Shown piece after piece: positions 10,001 to 18,400 of a DNA stretch of 64,000 nt. Position 1 is the stretch's first letter; each line of letters opens with the position of its first letter. The DNA comes from Bacillus sp. FJAT-25509 (GTDB lineage Bacteria; Bacillota; Bacilli; Bacillales; Bacillaceae_G). The stretch lies in contig NZ_LJIZ01000008.1 of the NCBI RefSeq assembly GCF_001420605.1, forward strand, positions 1 through 64,000. The letters run 5' to 3'. The notes beneath the pieces are model-generated. The model saw only the letters and a program-made list of their open reading frames with translations, did not search any database and was not told the origin of the DNA. The translations under genes and the position numbers were made by a program.

Positions 10001-12144
10001 GAACATATAAGGTTATACATGGTAGGGGATATAGTAGTTTCGAACAACTTGATGGAGATGTAGTTTCTACTATGGATACAACAGTTCCGTTAGATGATCC
10101 TTTGAAAATTATTAGACTTCGATTATTTAATAAAAGTGATAAATTAAAGAAGATAGCCATAACGTATTATGCTGAATGGGTTCTAGGGGTACTTAGAGAG
10201 GCTCAAGCACCATTCATTGTTACAGAATGGAATTTAGATAATAGTACACTACTTGCACAAAACAAGTACCAAGAAAAGTTTCGTGACGCGATTGGTTTTA
10301 TACATATTGCGCTTCCAGAAACGATAGCGAATTCTCATCAGACGTATTCTTGGACGAGTGACCGTACAGAATTTATTGGGCGGGGCAATACATTAGAGTG
10401 TCCAACAGCATTATTAGAAGAAGCACTTAACAAGAAAACTGGTGTGTTTTCAAATTCTTGTGGGGCCGTACAAACTGTTATCGAACTTCCAGCTAACGAA
10501 GAAGTGACGATTAGCATATTGCTTGGTTGTGCAGCTTCCAAACAAGAAGCGTGTTCACTAGTACAGCAATACGGAAGGCCTTCTGCGTATGAAGAAACAT
10601 TTTCAAACGTTAAAAAGTACTGGGAGAGTACTCTTGGACAAGTGAAAGTTAAAACACCTGATCGAGCGATGGATATAATGATGAATGGGTGGCTTCTGTA
10701 CCAAGCACTTAGTTGTCGATTATGGGCTCGCACTGCTTTTTATCAGGCAGGAGGCGCATTTGGTTATAGGGATCAATTGCAAGATTCACTAGCCTTTTTA
10801 CATGTAGATTCGACAATATTAAAAAACCAAATACATATAAACGCAGCGCATCAGTACCTTGAAGGTGATGTTCAACATTGGTGGCATGAAGAAACTCACA
10901 AAGGAATTCGAACGATGTTTTCTGACGATTTATTGTGGCTACCATATGCTGTTTCACGTTATATAGAACAGACAGAAGACCTAGAAATTCTCCAACAAGA
11001 GGTACCATTTTTGTATAGTGAAGTGCTAAAAGAAGGAGAATTGGAGCGCTATGAGGATACTGTTGTGTCTGATGAGAAGGGGTCAGTTCTAGAACATTGT
11101 CTACGCGCGATTAAACATTCTTTGAAGTTTGGTGAACATGGTATTCCATTAATGGGAATAGGTGACTGGAATGATGGAATGAGTCGGATTGGTGCTAAGG
11201 GACGTGGGGAAAGTGTGTGGCTAGGTTGGTTTTTATTAGATATTTTAAAGAGGTTTTTGAAATTTGAAAAGGGTATCCTTTCACAAGATATCGTAAAGCA
11301 ATTTGAACATGAAGTAGCTCAATTGGAAATAAACATGAATAAAAATGCTTGGGATGGTACTTGGTTCCGTCGTGCATTTACTGACGCAGGAACATGGCTT
11401 GGCTCAATGGAGAATATCGAGTGCCGAATTGATGCTATCGCTCAGTCTTGGTCAGTTATTGCTAACGGGACACCAATCGATCGTCAGGAAAGAGCAATGC
11501 GCTCATTTGATCGTGAACTTGTAGATCGAGATTTGAATCTGGCACGTTTACTAACAAAAGCATTTGATAAAACATATCCAAGTCCGGGGTATATACAAGG
11601 CTACCCACCTGGAATTCGAGAAAATGGTGGGCAATATACTCATGGAGTTATTTGGGGAATTGTAGCTTGGGCAATCTTAGATCGTCGTGATAAGGCATTT
11701 GATCTGTTCTCTATTTTAAACCCAATCTCTCATACAAAAAATATTCGTGATATTAAATCATATGGAAATGAACCATATGTAATGTCGGCCGATGTCTACA
11801 CAGCAAATCCACATGAAGGACGTGGAGGTTGGTCATGGTATACAGGTGCTTCTGGTTGGATGTACCAAGCAGGTCTAGAATATATTTTGGGAATCAAGTG
11901 TAGAGGAAACCGTCTATATATACAACCTTGTGTTCCTATAGAGTGGGACTCATTTAGTATTGATTACATATATGGTAATTCGGTCTATTCAATTGAGGTT
12001 TTTTGTGGCCAAAACCAAGATGAATCAACATGGTTAGTTGATGGGAAAAAACAAGAAAATAGCGAGTACTTATTGCTCGAAAATGATGGGGAAAATCATC
12101 AAGTAGTAGTTTATGTAGGTATACAATATTCTAAAGTAATATAA
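4075..12144 (+). CDS. ndvB: NdvB/Cgs-type cyclic beta-1,2-glucan synthase (GT84-glycoamylase-GH94)
   Basis: A 2689-residue membrane enzyme, close to the 2800 residues of Brucella Cgs. In that family a GT84 domain builds a linear beta-1,2-glucan from UDP-glucose and a GH94 phosphorylase domain controls chain length. In order: N-terminal NdvB region (1-370); membrane segments near 385-435; GT84 domain with DQDTQLP near residue 600 and the HREHRWIRGDW motif; further membrane segments near 795-845 and 905-935; glycoamylase-like domain with FDYQLNYQYRAFG (about 1240) and MAHHQGMS (about 1330); two GH94 beta-sandwich N-domains (about 1400-1650 and 1880-2130); GH94 catalytic barrel with GYRDQLQD (about 2230) and GDWNDGM (about 2360). 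AGGAGG precedes ATG 4075. It is a single-gene transcript. Some relatives make linear rather than cyclic glucans, so the product is inferred. Confidence 0.85.
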   Translation: MILSNEQLKERGREFALTQEIFVNNFLIVRYWPGFRKDMANLHTFAEKLSNNKVNCRQPAEDWLLDHINFIETQAQEVLSKLPRETLHKLPKLNSTGMPRIYALCNDYLEHVGGRYEVNSFEGYIKAYQEVSVLKDLECWALPSAMRVTLIRRLSGVMVEVQRRHEICDSITSILEKITKLSDDKIRILLDREASKKPFGPIEIVHLVRHLSELEPNMHIVHDWLAAHIENSESSLEQMVSFENQLQADLQVSCGNLVQSLHKLERQPWRLTFTKISHLEQFLLSDPSTIDYKSLDLDSRDIIRGRVAEIANKLKVPEMLVAETALHLAKSKIVEPDQTNLMPRKAYIDYYLFDAQGNIEIRKALLKKTRPRILPQISLRKRPLYLYLSTVALLFIGILVLSGGWITAGGFFRPLSWIAIIVALVLPVSEWAITIAHKLICRYSRTVKLLRFDYSEELPEDASTMVVIPVIWSNTKDVDEVVDQLLVHYLANRQNNIYFGILGDFTDALTESKAEDHELLTYVTSRIDALCKEYGEEKFFLFHRSRLYNPTDNLYMGWERKRGKIVEFVELLTGSDNSNFTTIHGDKDILRKIRYVFTIDQDTQLPIGVVGRMAGTIHYPYNRPRLNADETRVIEGFGLLQPRVGVSFDSTQKSRFTSLWAGEPGIDPYSFAVSNVYQDLFGHAIFVGKGIFDVESFQKTLVNRIPDNHVLSHDLLEGGFLRAGLTSDIEVVESYPSSFYSFQHREHRWIRGDWQLIKWLGKNCVDRNGENKRVNLCGLTRWHIIDNLRRSLLAPALLLIALLGFSVLPGKAWVWETIVLLTVFLPFLFSLLQGAIGRGSIRAIKINFMQNLVKFVTLPFTSVLVVDATLRTLYRLYISRRNLLEWVTFAQTSNNPATKRVFMYESIGYAVIILFGLLAWFSKGTLNYIFGTVELIMWFLARPIIQQLNRPLKVESRDWLDKARAELKELAFQIWSFYEKYVTSEESWLPPDNVQYLSNETVAHRTSPTNIGLYLTCVVAARDLDFIDTSKMLDRIELSMKTISNMEKWNGHLLNWYDTCSAKPLSPRYVSTVDSGNFIAYMMVVRQGLIEWKKREEEFQSRIENIIIEINQLIELTDFRCLYNNDERLFSLGYHVDSNHKDTILYDLLASEARQASFVGIALGQIPVSHWFTLARTMTIFNKKKTLLSWSGTMFEYMMPSLIMRTFKNTIWESTYRGAIYRQRQYADKYQLPFGISESGYYAFDYQLNYQYRAFGVPGLGLERGLERNLVLAPYATIMAIPYAGDDALLALQKFKEYGAKGEYGFYEAVDFTKARMPKGQDYKVIQSFMAHHQGMSMLTLVNLLTDDIMVNRFHQDPRVCAADLLLQERVPVKAALIEKPIGIDAKAPEFDGNLDDTERTFTGPSSIPEVNVLSNGHLTSVNTNDGTGMILWNGLAVTRWKEDPVSGTSGPIIFIHDVNSEETWSTSGFPYETTMDMKTQFRFDKTTYEGTKEGISYKLDLTISSEIDAEIRRLQIVNNSSENRTLEVTSFLELALASQSADSAHPAFSKLFIETSFDKNAQCLLAKRRPREDEEDEIWAVHTIFVDGREKGDYEFETDRAEFIGRGNTLETPKGIYSHLKGSTGSVVDPAFSMRRSLQLGTNETATIYFVTGVTKSHEQALEIVQRFSDSKQVDRAFHLAWVRSQIDLRQMNLTPKQATDANILAGRLLFNPPLTKIRSEAISHNKLGQSSLWPLGISGDTPIILVSIKKESDLSFVTLLACQHQYLVKMGLAIDLVVLDETIGNYQDQFMRTLNENLISRGIYHMNRIVVLKSTQLSEDERNLLLAVARVVLKAGGPSLRAQLRLLEKYLHPIRKIKVSKQIHHEKRAISIPVGEFFNGRGSFIDDGHAYQMIVKNGEHLPRPWSNVISNPRFGCLLTELGTGYSWWRNSRECKLTPWNNDPVLDPPGECLYIRDLGTNQVWSATQKPAGGDRTYKVIHGRGYSSFEQLDGDVVSTMDTTVPLDDPLKIIRLRLFNKSDKLKKIAITYYAEWVLGVLREAQAPFIVTEWNLDNSTLLAQNKYQEKFRDAIGFIHIALPETIANSHQTYSWTSDRTEFIGRGNTLECPTALLEEALNKKTGVFSNSCGAVQTVIELPANEEVTISILLGCAASKQEACSLVQQYGRPSAYEETFSNVKKYWESTLGQVKVKTPDRAMDIMMNGWLLYQALSCRLWARTAFYQAGGAFGYRDQLQDSLAFLHVDSTILKNQIHINAAHQYLEGDVQHWWHEETHKGIRTMFSDDLLWLPYAVSRYIEQTEDLEILQQEVPFLYSEVLKEGELERYEDTVVSDEKGSVLEHCLRAIKHSLKFGEHGIPLMGIGDWNDGMSRIGAKGRGESVWLGWFLLDILKRFLKFEKGILSQDIVKQFEHEVAQLEINMNKNAWDGTWFRRAFTDAGTWLGSMENIECRIDAIAQSWSVIANGTPIDRQERAMRSFDRELVDRDLNLARLLTKAFDKTYPSPGYIQGYPPGIRENGGQYTHGVIWGIVAWAILDRRDKAFDLFSILNPISHTKNIRDIKSYGNEPYVMSADVYTANPHEGRGGWSWYTGASGWMYQAGLEYILGIKCRGNRLYIQPCVPIEWDSFSIDYIYGNSVYSIEVFCGQNQDESTWLVDGKKQENSEYLLLENDGENHQVVVYVGIQYSKVI

Positions 12145-12152
12145 TTGTATGT

Positions 12153-12185
12153 AAAAAAGGAGTGCATTTTTTGCACTCCTTTTTA
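12153..12185. terminator. Bidirectional terminator
   Basis: AAAAAGGAGTGCA and TGCACTCCTTTTT form a perfect 13-bp stem over a 4-base T loop directly after the glucan synthase. It has A and T tracts on both flanks. Confidence 0.9.
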
Positions 12186-12323
12186 GTTGTTTAAAATTTA
12201 TAAGTAGATTTGTTTTTAAAATAAAATGGGTAACTCGAATGGATGAGGGTCGGTTCATTAGTGTGAATGATTTTATAGGGTATGTGAGGATATATAATAA
12301 AAATTGATATAGAGATATGATAA

Positions 12324-12475
12324 CGCATACTGCACACGTGGAGTGTGTGGCAGAGCTTGTTTTAAAATAATAAACCTTTTCTAAAATCAGAATAGACAAC
12401 TGACAAAAGGCACAAACAGGGGAAAGGATGGAGGGACTAATGTAGTCACCCTTATCCTTTTCCCTGTTATTTTAT
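12324..12475 (+). repeat. Intergenic repeat module copy B with 3' hairpin
   Basis: The first 45 bases match copy A (TGCACACGTGGAGTGTGTGG then CAGAGCTTGTTTTAAAA). It continues with AATAATAAACCTTT and AAAATCAGAAT, shared with copy C. It ends in a long imperfect hairpin (about 12415-12471) where AACAGGGGAAAGGA pairs with TCCTTTTCCCTGTT around a conserved TAGTCACC. The hairpin could also end the minus-strand lipoprotein operon. Confidence 0.75.
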
Positions 12476-12485
12476 GAGTTTAAAA

Positions 12486-12512
12486 ATTATTTATTTATTT
12501 ATTTATTTATTT
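12486..12512. repeat. TTTA tetranucleotide microsatellite
   Basis: About six tandem copies of TTTA overlap the 3' end of the lipoprotein gene on the minus strand. Its stop codon lies at the edge of the tract, so copy-number change would affect mainly the 3' UTR. Confidence 0.8.
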
Positions 12513-12970
12513 TCTATTTTTTTGGTACCCATTCCATTAGTGTAATATCCATGATCATAGGTAATGTTGCATTTATCATACCATTTCCCACGTAACTCAC
12601 CATCACGTTTAAATGTTTTTGTACAGGAATCATAATCCGATGATTTCAACACTTTCACATGTACATCAAAATTTGTTCGTAATTTATTTTGAACATGATC
12701 AAATGCAAGAAGTAGTGGAACGATGTAAAACTTTTTCGTATCTTTCACAACTGTTTCGACAACCACTTCTTTATTTTCAGATGTATACACATTTGTTTTT
12801 CCGATAAATCCTTCTTCTTTGTATACTTTGTCGAACACCTTTTCTGCCGAATGGTTTCTTTCTTGATCTTCAAACTTCGATTCAATTGTAGTTCCTTTAC
12901 AACCACTTAATAACAAGCATATTATAGTTGCAAAAGATATCGCCATTGAGTTCTTTTTATTAAATGACAT
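12503..12970 (-). CDS. Small secreted lipoprotein of unknown function
   Basis: 155 residues. The N-terminus is a lipoprotein signal: basic start, hydrophobic core and lipobox LLSGC (Cys about residue 24), so the mature protein should be lipid-anchored outside the membrane. The rest is charged and hydrophilic, with a central hydrophobic patch (VPLLLAFDHV) and a C-terminal half containing two cysteines (DSCTKTF, DKCNITY) that could form a disulfide. The start is supported by AAGAAGGTG upstream of ATG on the minus strand. It is 66 bases downstream of the membrane gene 13357-13037 and probably co-transcribed. I do not recognise the family. Confidence 0.75.
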   Translation of the reverse strand: MSFNKKNSMAISFATIICLLLSGCKGTTIESKFEDQERNHSAEKVFDKVYKEEGFIGKTNVYTSENKEVVVETVVKDTKKFYIVPLLLAFDHVQNKLRTNFDVHVKVLKSSDYDSCTKTFKRDGELRGKWYDKCNITYDHGYYTNGMGTKKIENK

Positions 12971-13036
12971 TAAAACACCTTCTTTTCTATCTCTTCCTTT
13001 GCATTATGCAATCCTTCAATATTACAAACTTACCTT

Positions 13037-13357
13037 TTACTGAAACAGTAGCGTTTCATAAAGTCCTGTAGTAGATGGTATCAAGATTAAATGCAGGATA
13101 TAAATTATCCATGTTTTTTTCGTATTTTTGTTTCCCAAAATATGTTTGAATATAAAGTTCAATACCGTTGAACCTGATAAACTGATAAATGCTAAATATC
13201 CGTACCACATCCAATCAATTGTTGAATTTGTAACAGACGGATCATCTGTCATAAATGTCATGATTATCATGAGTGGTATACTGAGCGGAAATACCACTAA
13301 AAATGACCCGAAATATATAGTCGTTTTAATTATTCGTGAATTTTTGTTTTCAATCAT
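13037..13357 (-). CDS. Small integral membrane protein, unknown function
   Basis: 106 residues with three predicted membrane segments: about 13-34 (FLVVFPLSIPLMIIM), 48-68 (WYGYLAFISLSGSTVLNFIF) and 82-102 (WIIYILHLILIP). A GGGGG tract lies about 8 bases upstream of the start. It is the first gene of a probable two-gene minus-strand operon with the lipoprotein 12970-12503; the pair may form a surface complex, which is inference. No motif allows a functional call. Confidence 0.6.
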   Translation of the reverse strand: MIENKNSRIIKTTIYFGSFLVVFPLSIPLMIIMTFMTDDPSVTNSTIDWMWYGYLAFISLSGSTVLNFIFKHILGNKNTKKTWIIYILHLILIPSTTGLYETLLFQ

Positions 13358-13572
13358 ATGGCTGCCCCCTATTCATTAGTATACTGAGTATCTATATATC
13401 TTTAAATATCGAATACCAATTTTGTTCAATATTCTAAAATTTTATTAGATTCTAATTAAGGGTGTTCATCACGTGTGAACAGTATTTTTTCGAAAGTTGA
13501 TCTTGCACTAATTTAGTTGATATCAATTAATAAATTTATTAAAATTACACAAAATGTGACAATATTTTAAAA

Positions 13573-13591
13573 TTGTTAAGTATACAATATT
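13573..13591. promoter_or_regulatory. Candidate operator (imperfect dyad) before the HTH gene
   Basis: ATTGT and ACAAT half sites are separated by 7 bases, about 50 bases upstream of the HTH/TumE-like pair. An autoregulatory operator would be expected for a toxin-antitoxin locus. Support is weak. Confidence 0.3.
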
Positions 13592-13632
13592 TAAAAAGTG
13601 TAAACTATGCTAAGATAGGGGTGTGAGGTGAT

Positions 13633-14400
13633 ATGAGGATGAGTACATTGACTTTAAAATTGACAGAAGAACAAATTGATCAAGCGATTAGTGAACAAGA
13701 TGTTGTTAGATACGAGAAAGAATCATTGTTTTTAATGAACAACTTGGCTGTTAGTATGAGTGAAGTTTATGATGACATTCTACATTATGTTATGCCGAAA
13801 AAGGTTAAATTTAATTTAAAACCAGAGGTAATAATAAATGCTGAATTAACTTCCCTTTTGAAAGAAATGATGGATATCTCCTCAAAAATTCATGAGGAAA
13901 AAATGGATTTTAATAATGTGAAAATTAAATTTGATACGTGGTTCTATCAGATTACTTCAGAAGGTAGATTAGTATTTGACTACGATTTAAAGGAATTAAT
14001 GTCTATTACTCAGGCTTCAAAAGAATTAGGTGTCTCACGTCAAATGATTTACAAGTATATTGATAGGGGCTTGGAAGCAGTTGGTGAAAAAGGACAACAA
14101 AAAATACCTAAGCATGCTATTGAAGCGTGGAAAAATCCTGTAATGGCTTTTCAAATTCAGTGGAATTATCAAATGAAACGAATCAGAAAACAAACAGTTG
14201 ACGAACGCATTGCGTTGATCAATGATCAAATCCATGAATATGAAGAACAGTTTGGAGATAATTTTTACAAGCTTTTCGGAAACTACACCGATGAAGATAT
14301 TGATCATTCGGCTGAGTCTGTTGATATCTTTGATTGGAAAGAGTTAGAGGAAGAAAAACGTAATTTATTACTTAGACGCAAGGAGGGTAAGAATGATTAA
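13633..14400 (+). CDS. HTH DNA-binding protein, probable antitoxin/regulator of the TumE-like pair
   Basis: 255 residues. A central excisionase/MerR-type helix-turn-helix (about 127-170, SITQASKELGVSRQMIYKYI) ends in an IPKHAIEAWK segment, the typical wing of HTH_17-type domains. The N-terminal 120 residues and acidic C-terminus (about 195-255, rich in E, D, K) are predicted helical and could be the partner-binding part. GAGGTGAT precedes ATG 13633. The gene overlaps the next by 8 bases, so the products are probably translationally coupled. Regulator or antitoxin is inferred from the order; a stand-alone regulator is the alternative. Confidence 0.65.
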   Translation: MRMSTLTLKLTEEQIDQAISEQDVVRYEKESLFLMNNLAVSMSEVYDDILHYVMPKKVKFNLKPEVIINAELTSLLKEMMDISSKIHEEKMDFNNVKIKFDTWFYQITSEGRLVFDYDLKELMSITQASKELGVSRQMIYKYIDRGLEAVGEKGQQKIPKHAIEAWKNPVMAFQIQWNYQMKRIRKQTVDERIALINDQIHEYEEQFGDNFYKLFGNYTDEDIDHSAESVDIFDWKELEEEKRNLLLRRKEGKND

Positions 14401-14860
14401 TCCTTCCAAATTTTATAACTTATTAATCAAGTATGAAGTGATTTTTCGAACTTCTCCTCCTATGTTAAATCTTGTTCCCCTAAAAGGTGGTATCATGAAA
14501 GTTCAACTCAATATTGATTTAAAACCACACCCTCAGTTTGGAAATACGAAGGCTCGAATCAGAGAGTGGTATGATTCGAATGGTCATTTAATACAATATC
14601 GCTATTGTTGGGAAGAAAAAAGTAATCCTTCAGGAAATATCTGTTCTTTTGAAAATGAACACAATCATGGTGTAGCAACAGATCCTCACCATACACATCC
14701 AGTAATTAATGACCGAAAACCATGTGACAATAACTATAATGTTCGTTCGGTTGATGACTTTCTAAATTTTGTATCACAGTACATATTGGTTGGGAAAAAC
14801 TATGTATCTCCAATTCTTAATCCTACATTGATTTCAACGTTGAAAAATCCCCCTAAGTGA
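14393..14860 (+). CDS. TumE/DUF6516-like putative toxin
   Basis: 155 residues from ATG 14393, which has a strong AAGGAGGGTAAG site. A second in-frame ATG at 14495 (MKVQLNID) also has a GGTGG site and would give the conserved core only. The core has the pattern of the TumE/DUF6516 family: an early basic strand (KARIREWYD), Y-x-Y-x-W strands, a central FENEHNHG, the histidine cluster TDPHHTH and a C-terminal VRSVDDFLNFV. These are small proteins usually paired with an HTH partner, as here. The biochemical activity of the family is not known to me; the toxin role is inferred from family and gene order. Confidence 0.5.
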   Translation: MINPSKFYNLLIKYEVIFRTSPPMLNLVPLKGGIMKVQLNIDLKPHPQFGNTKARIREWYDSNGHLIQYRYCWEEKSNPSGNICSFENEHNHGVATDPHHTHPVINDRKPCDNNYNVRSVDDFLNFVSQYILVGKNYVSPILNPTLISTLKNPPK

Positions 14861-14923
14861 GCTTCTAAACAAATTCGTAAAAAAGAAAGAATAATTCTTT
14901 TGTTTTTAAGGTGTATTGAATCT

Positions 14924-15078
14924 GCTCAGAAGTCTTTGATTTAATGAATATGACTATTTGGACAAGAAAAGATGGGTGGAATCCCTTCTAATTCCTGATA
15001 ATTAAAAGGAATACATACTCGGAAAAAACTTTTTAGAATTAATTGAATAGGAAAACGGAGGCAATTAAACCCTTGTGG
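14924..15078 (+). pseudogene. Deleted duplicate of the amidohydrolase 23013-23873 (3' remnant)
   Basis: From about 14942 to 15078 the DNA matches the last 110 bases of the amidohydrolase and its downstream flank with scattered substitutions and an indel. From 14924 to 14946 it matches the region upstream of that gene (22861-22885, TCTGCACAGAAGTCTTT). The copy therefore joins upstream DNA to the 3' end, losing about 880 bases at a shared TTTAATRA. It is non-coding. Confidence 0.8.
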
Positions 15079-15094
15079 CTGTTGCCTTTTTTTT
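15059..15094 (+). terminator. Rho-independent terminator of the relic
   Basis: AGGCAA and TTGCCT form a short stem followed by nine T. The intact copy after 23873 has lost the pairing. Confidence 0.6.
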
Positions 15095-15257
15095 GTTCTT
15101 CGAAAGGATTTACGAGGTTGTAATGGATCCGGTTACCATCTTGACTATTGCAGGTCTTTCGAAAAGTTAATGAAGAACTTTAGGAGATAGATCTTCAATT
15201 AATAGGTTTAACAAAGAATTTATATAGCTTTACAAATCTGAAATTGTAGATTAACAG

Positions 15258-15431
15258 ATGGGGATTAATCTATTAAAAAGGAGAGTAAAGAAGGCAACAA
15301 GATTGCTTGCTGTGTCATTTAAAGCAAATGGTGAAACAGATGACCTTAGTTTTACAACTATGGTTGGTCATCTACTGTCTGTATACGTACATAATAATTT
15401 CTTTATAAAGGAGAGAATCGGAAGAAAATGA
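15258..15431 (+). CDS. Possible 57-residue ORF overlapping the RND gene start
   Basis: Open frame of 57 codons whose TGA overlaps the ATG of the next gene (ATGA), an arrangement typical of translational coupling. The product is basic at the start (LLKRRVKKATRLLAV) and has no recognised motif. There is no good ribosome site before ATG 15258. It could be the tail of a degraded upstream regulator. Confidence 0.25.
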   Translation: MGINLLKRRVKKATRLLAVSFKANGETDDLSFTTMVGHLLSVYVHNNFFIKERIGRK

Positions 15432-18400
15432 ATCGTTTACTACAAGCCTCTATCAGAAGAGCTGGCCTCATTATTACCCTTACTGTCATCGTTTTAGTAT
15501 GGGGTGCAATATCAGCCTTTCAAATGCAGAGGGATTATCTACCGGAAATTAATAATCCTACACTTACGGTTACGGTAAAAGCACAGAGTCTACAGGCTGA
15601 TCAGGTTAAAGAATATATAACAAAGCCGATCCAGGAAGCGGTCAGGGTAGTAGACAATCTTCAGGATGTGGAAACCAATTCCTTTAATGGGGGCGCGTTT
15701 ATAAGTCTAAATTTTCCTATGAAATATGATATGGAAAAGGCAGAGCAGCAAGTGAATAAAGCGATAGAAGAAATTTCATTGCCAAAAGGAACCGACAAAC
15801 CCCTTGTGAACCGCCTTAGTACGCATTCGCTTCCTATTATGACAATCAGTCTAAAAAGCAATAATGTCAATATTACCGAAAACATACTTAGGACTTCAGT
15901 ACAAGAAGAAGTGGTAAAAGGACTTAAAACTGTCCCTGGAATAAAGGACATTCAAGTGTCAGGCGGTGGAAACGCTGGATACGCCATCTCAATTCGCAAG
16001 GACGATTTAATTAAGTCCGGTTTTAGTGTGGATGATATCAATAATTCCCTCAAACAACAACACACAACTGAAACAGAAGGGGACTTATCAGACGGCCAGA
16101 TGACACTTCCCATAAAAGTGAACGGCTGGGGGCTGAACAAAACAGATCTGCAGAAGTTGCCTATAAGTCGGGCTGATGGTAAGACCATTTCTCTATCTGA
16201 CGTGGCAGATATTTCGAATTCGATTGTTAATCTTCAGACCATATCCAGAACAAAAGGTACACCGAGTGTAGTACTGGATATATTAAAAACGCCTTCATCA
16301 AATATTACCAATTTGTCGAAAAGCATTCACAGCCGACTACAAGATATAACACCGATTAAAAATAAAGATGTAAAAGTTTCCATACTTTTTGACCAAGGGC
16401 AGCAGGTGAACCATTCTTTACAGGGACTCGTTAAAGAGGGATTATTGGGGTGCTTGTTCTCCATGATCTGCGTTTTTTTATTCTTTCGCAATGTACGCTC
16501 CACTTTATTGATTGCTATTTCCTTGCCAATCTGTCTTTTAGCTACTACCGGCATCCTAAAGTTATTAGGAATCTCCCTTAACATTCTTACCGTTTCCGGC
16601 CTTGTGGTGGCGATGGGAAGAGTTGTGGATGATTCGATTGTGATCTTAGACAATATCAACAGAAAAGTAAAAGAAGGAAAAGAATTAAAAAGCTTTTCAT
16701 TTATTACGCTAGCTGTAAAAGAGATGATTCCAGCGATTGTTTCATCTACGGCCACTACGGTTGCCGTTTATATTCCCATAGCCCTTGTCGGCGGTCTCGT
16801 TGGCGCAGCCTTTTCAGGTTTTGCATGGTCTGTTGTTATTGCTCTTATTATTTCCTTAGTAGTTTCAGTTCTTGTCGTTCCTGCTCTATATAATCTTATC
16901 TGGAAAGGAAAGCCCACAGCACACGATGATTTCATGGCTCAACGTTCTGATAAGATTTATGGCTGGTTTTTTCAGAAAAGGAAGCTTTTTAGTACAATAA
17001 CTGTAATTATATTTGTTGTTTTGGGTGTAGCCTCAGCCTTGCTTCCTGTAAATTTCCTGACCATGACGAATAATACAGGGCAGCTCGGCATTCAAATTGA
17101 ATTACCGAAAAATACATCGCTGAGTGAAGTAGACGAAGAAGTGAGGAGAGTTGAAGGACTTTTGCGAATGAATCCAAACGTTTCTTCATTTTCTTCCGGC
17201 CTCGGTTCTTCTTTCACTCCTCAATCAGACGATGTATTTGATGCTGGAGGTGGATGGATACAGCAGCCGAATATAGCCAATCTGTCCCTAAGTATTAGAA
17301 AAAGTGCAGATAAAAATAGAATGACCAGCCAATTACAAAAGCAGTTGAATTCTCTTAAAAGTTCAGCAATTTACACGGTAACTGATAAGAGTATCTCGGG
17401 AGATGACTCTTTATTAAAAATTAATCTAAGTGGTGCGGATAGCCAAACTCTTGAAAATTTATCACGCTCTGTTGGAAATCGCCTAAAGTTGATACCGGGC
17501 CTTGCCGTACAAGGTTTGGCTGATGAAGAAGGAACAGTTTCTCAATATCAATTAACCTTAAACAGAAAGATGATTGAACAAAATGGTCTGAATTTATCAG
17601 ATATAATAAATAGGTTCAAGTTATACACTGCTGAAGGCACAATAGGCGAGATTTCGATTAACAATAATACATATCCTATCGCTTTACATCTTAAGAGTGT
17701 GGATAGTAAGAACGACCAGACAATCAATGAAACAGATCCGGCTCTGCGATTATTAAATCAGATGGGTAACGAATCGTTTATAAATAAAGAGGGAAGAAAT
17801 TTTAGATTAAATCAGCTTGTTGTTGCAGCTCCCATAACAGATTCATCTGTGATACAAGAAAAGGATGGTCATCCATACGCTGTTATTAATGGAAACATTC
17901 TCTCTAGAGATGTAGGGAAAGTAACGAAACAAGTTAAAAATGTACTTAAGGATACTCCGCTGCCCGAAGGAGTCAAATACTCTTTTACAGGAGCTCCTGA
18001 GCAAGTAAAGGAAATGATCTATGAAATGGGCATAGCTTTATCATTTTCCATTTTGATCGTTCTTTCCATTATCAGCTGTGTATTCAGGGGATGGAAGGCA
18101 CCTCTCACAGTATTAATTTGTATACCGCTTGCCTTCATTGGATCAGTCGCAGGAATGCTAATCTTCCAGTTAGAATGGAACCTGGCCGCTCTGGTCGGGC
18201 TGTTAATGTTAACCGGAATCGTCGTTACGAATGGTATTGTATTAGTAGATAAAATAGAGAGAAATAGGTTGGCAGGATATAGTTTAGATGAAGCACTATT
18301 ACAAGGTACATTATCTAGAATTAGGCCGATCCTCACAACTGCTTTAACAACAATTTTAACACTAATGCCTTTAGCTTTATCATCTCGAACTGACACCATT

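Noticed and set aside
10338-10733. 131-codon minus-strand frame inside the glucan synthase gene
   Set aside because: Antisense shadow of a coding region with no ribosome site; the + strand frame is clearly the gene.
13128-13379. 83-codon + strand frame
   Set aside because: Lies antisense within the small membrane protein gene, which has the better ribosome site and membrane-helix pattern.
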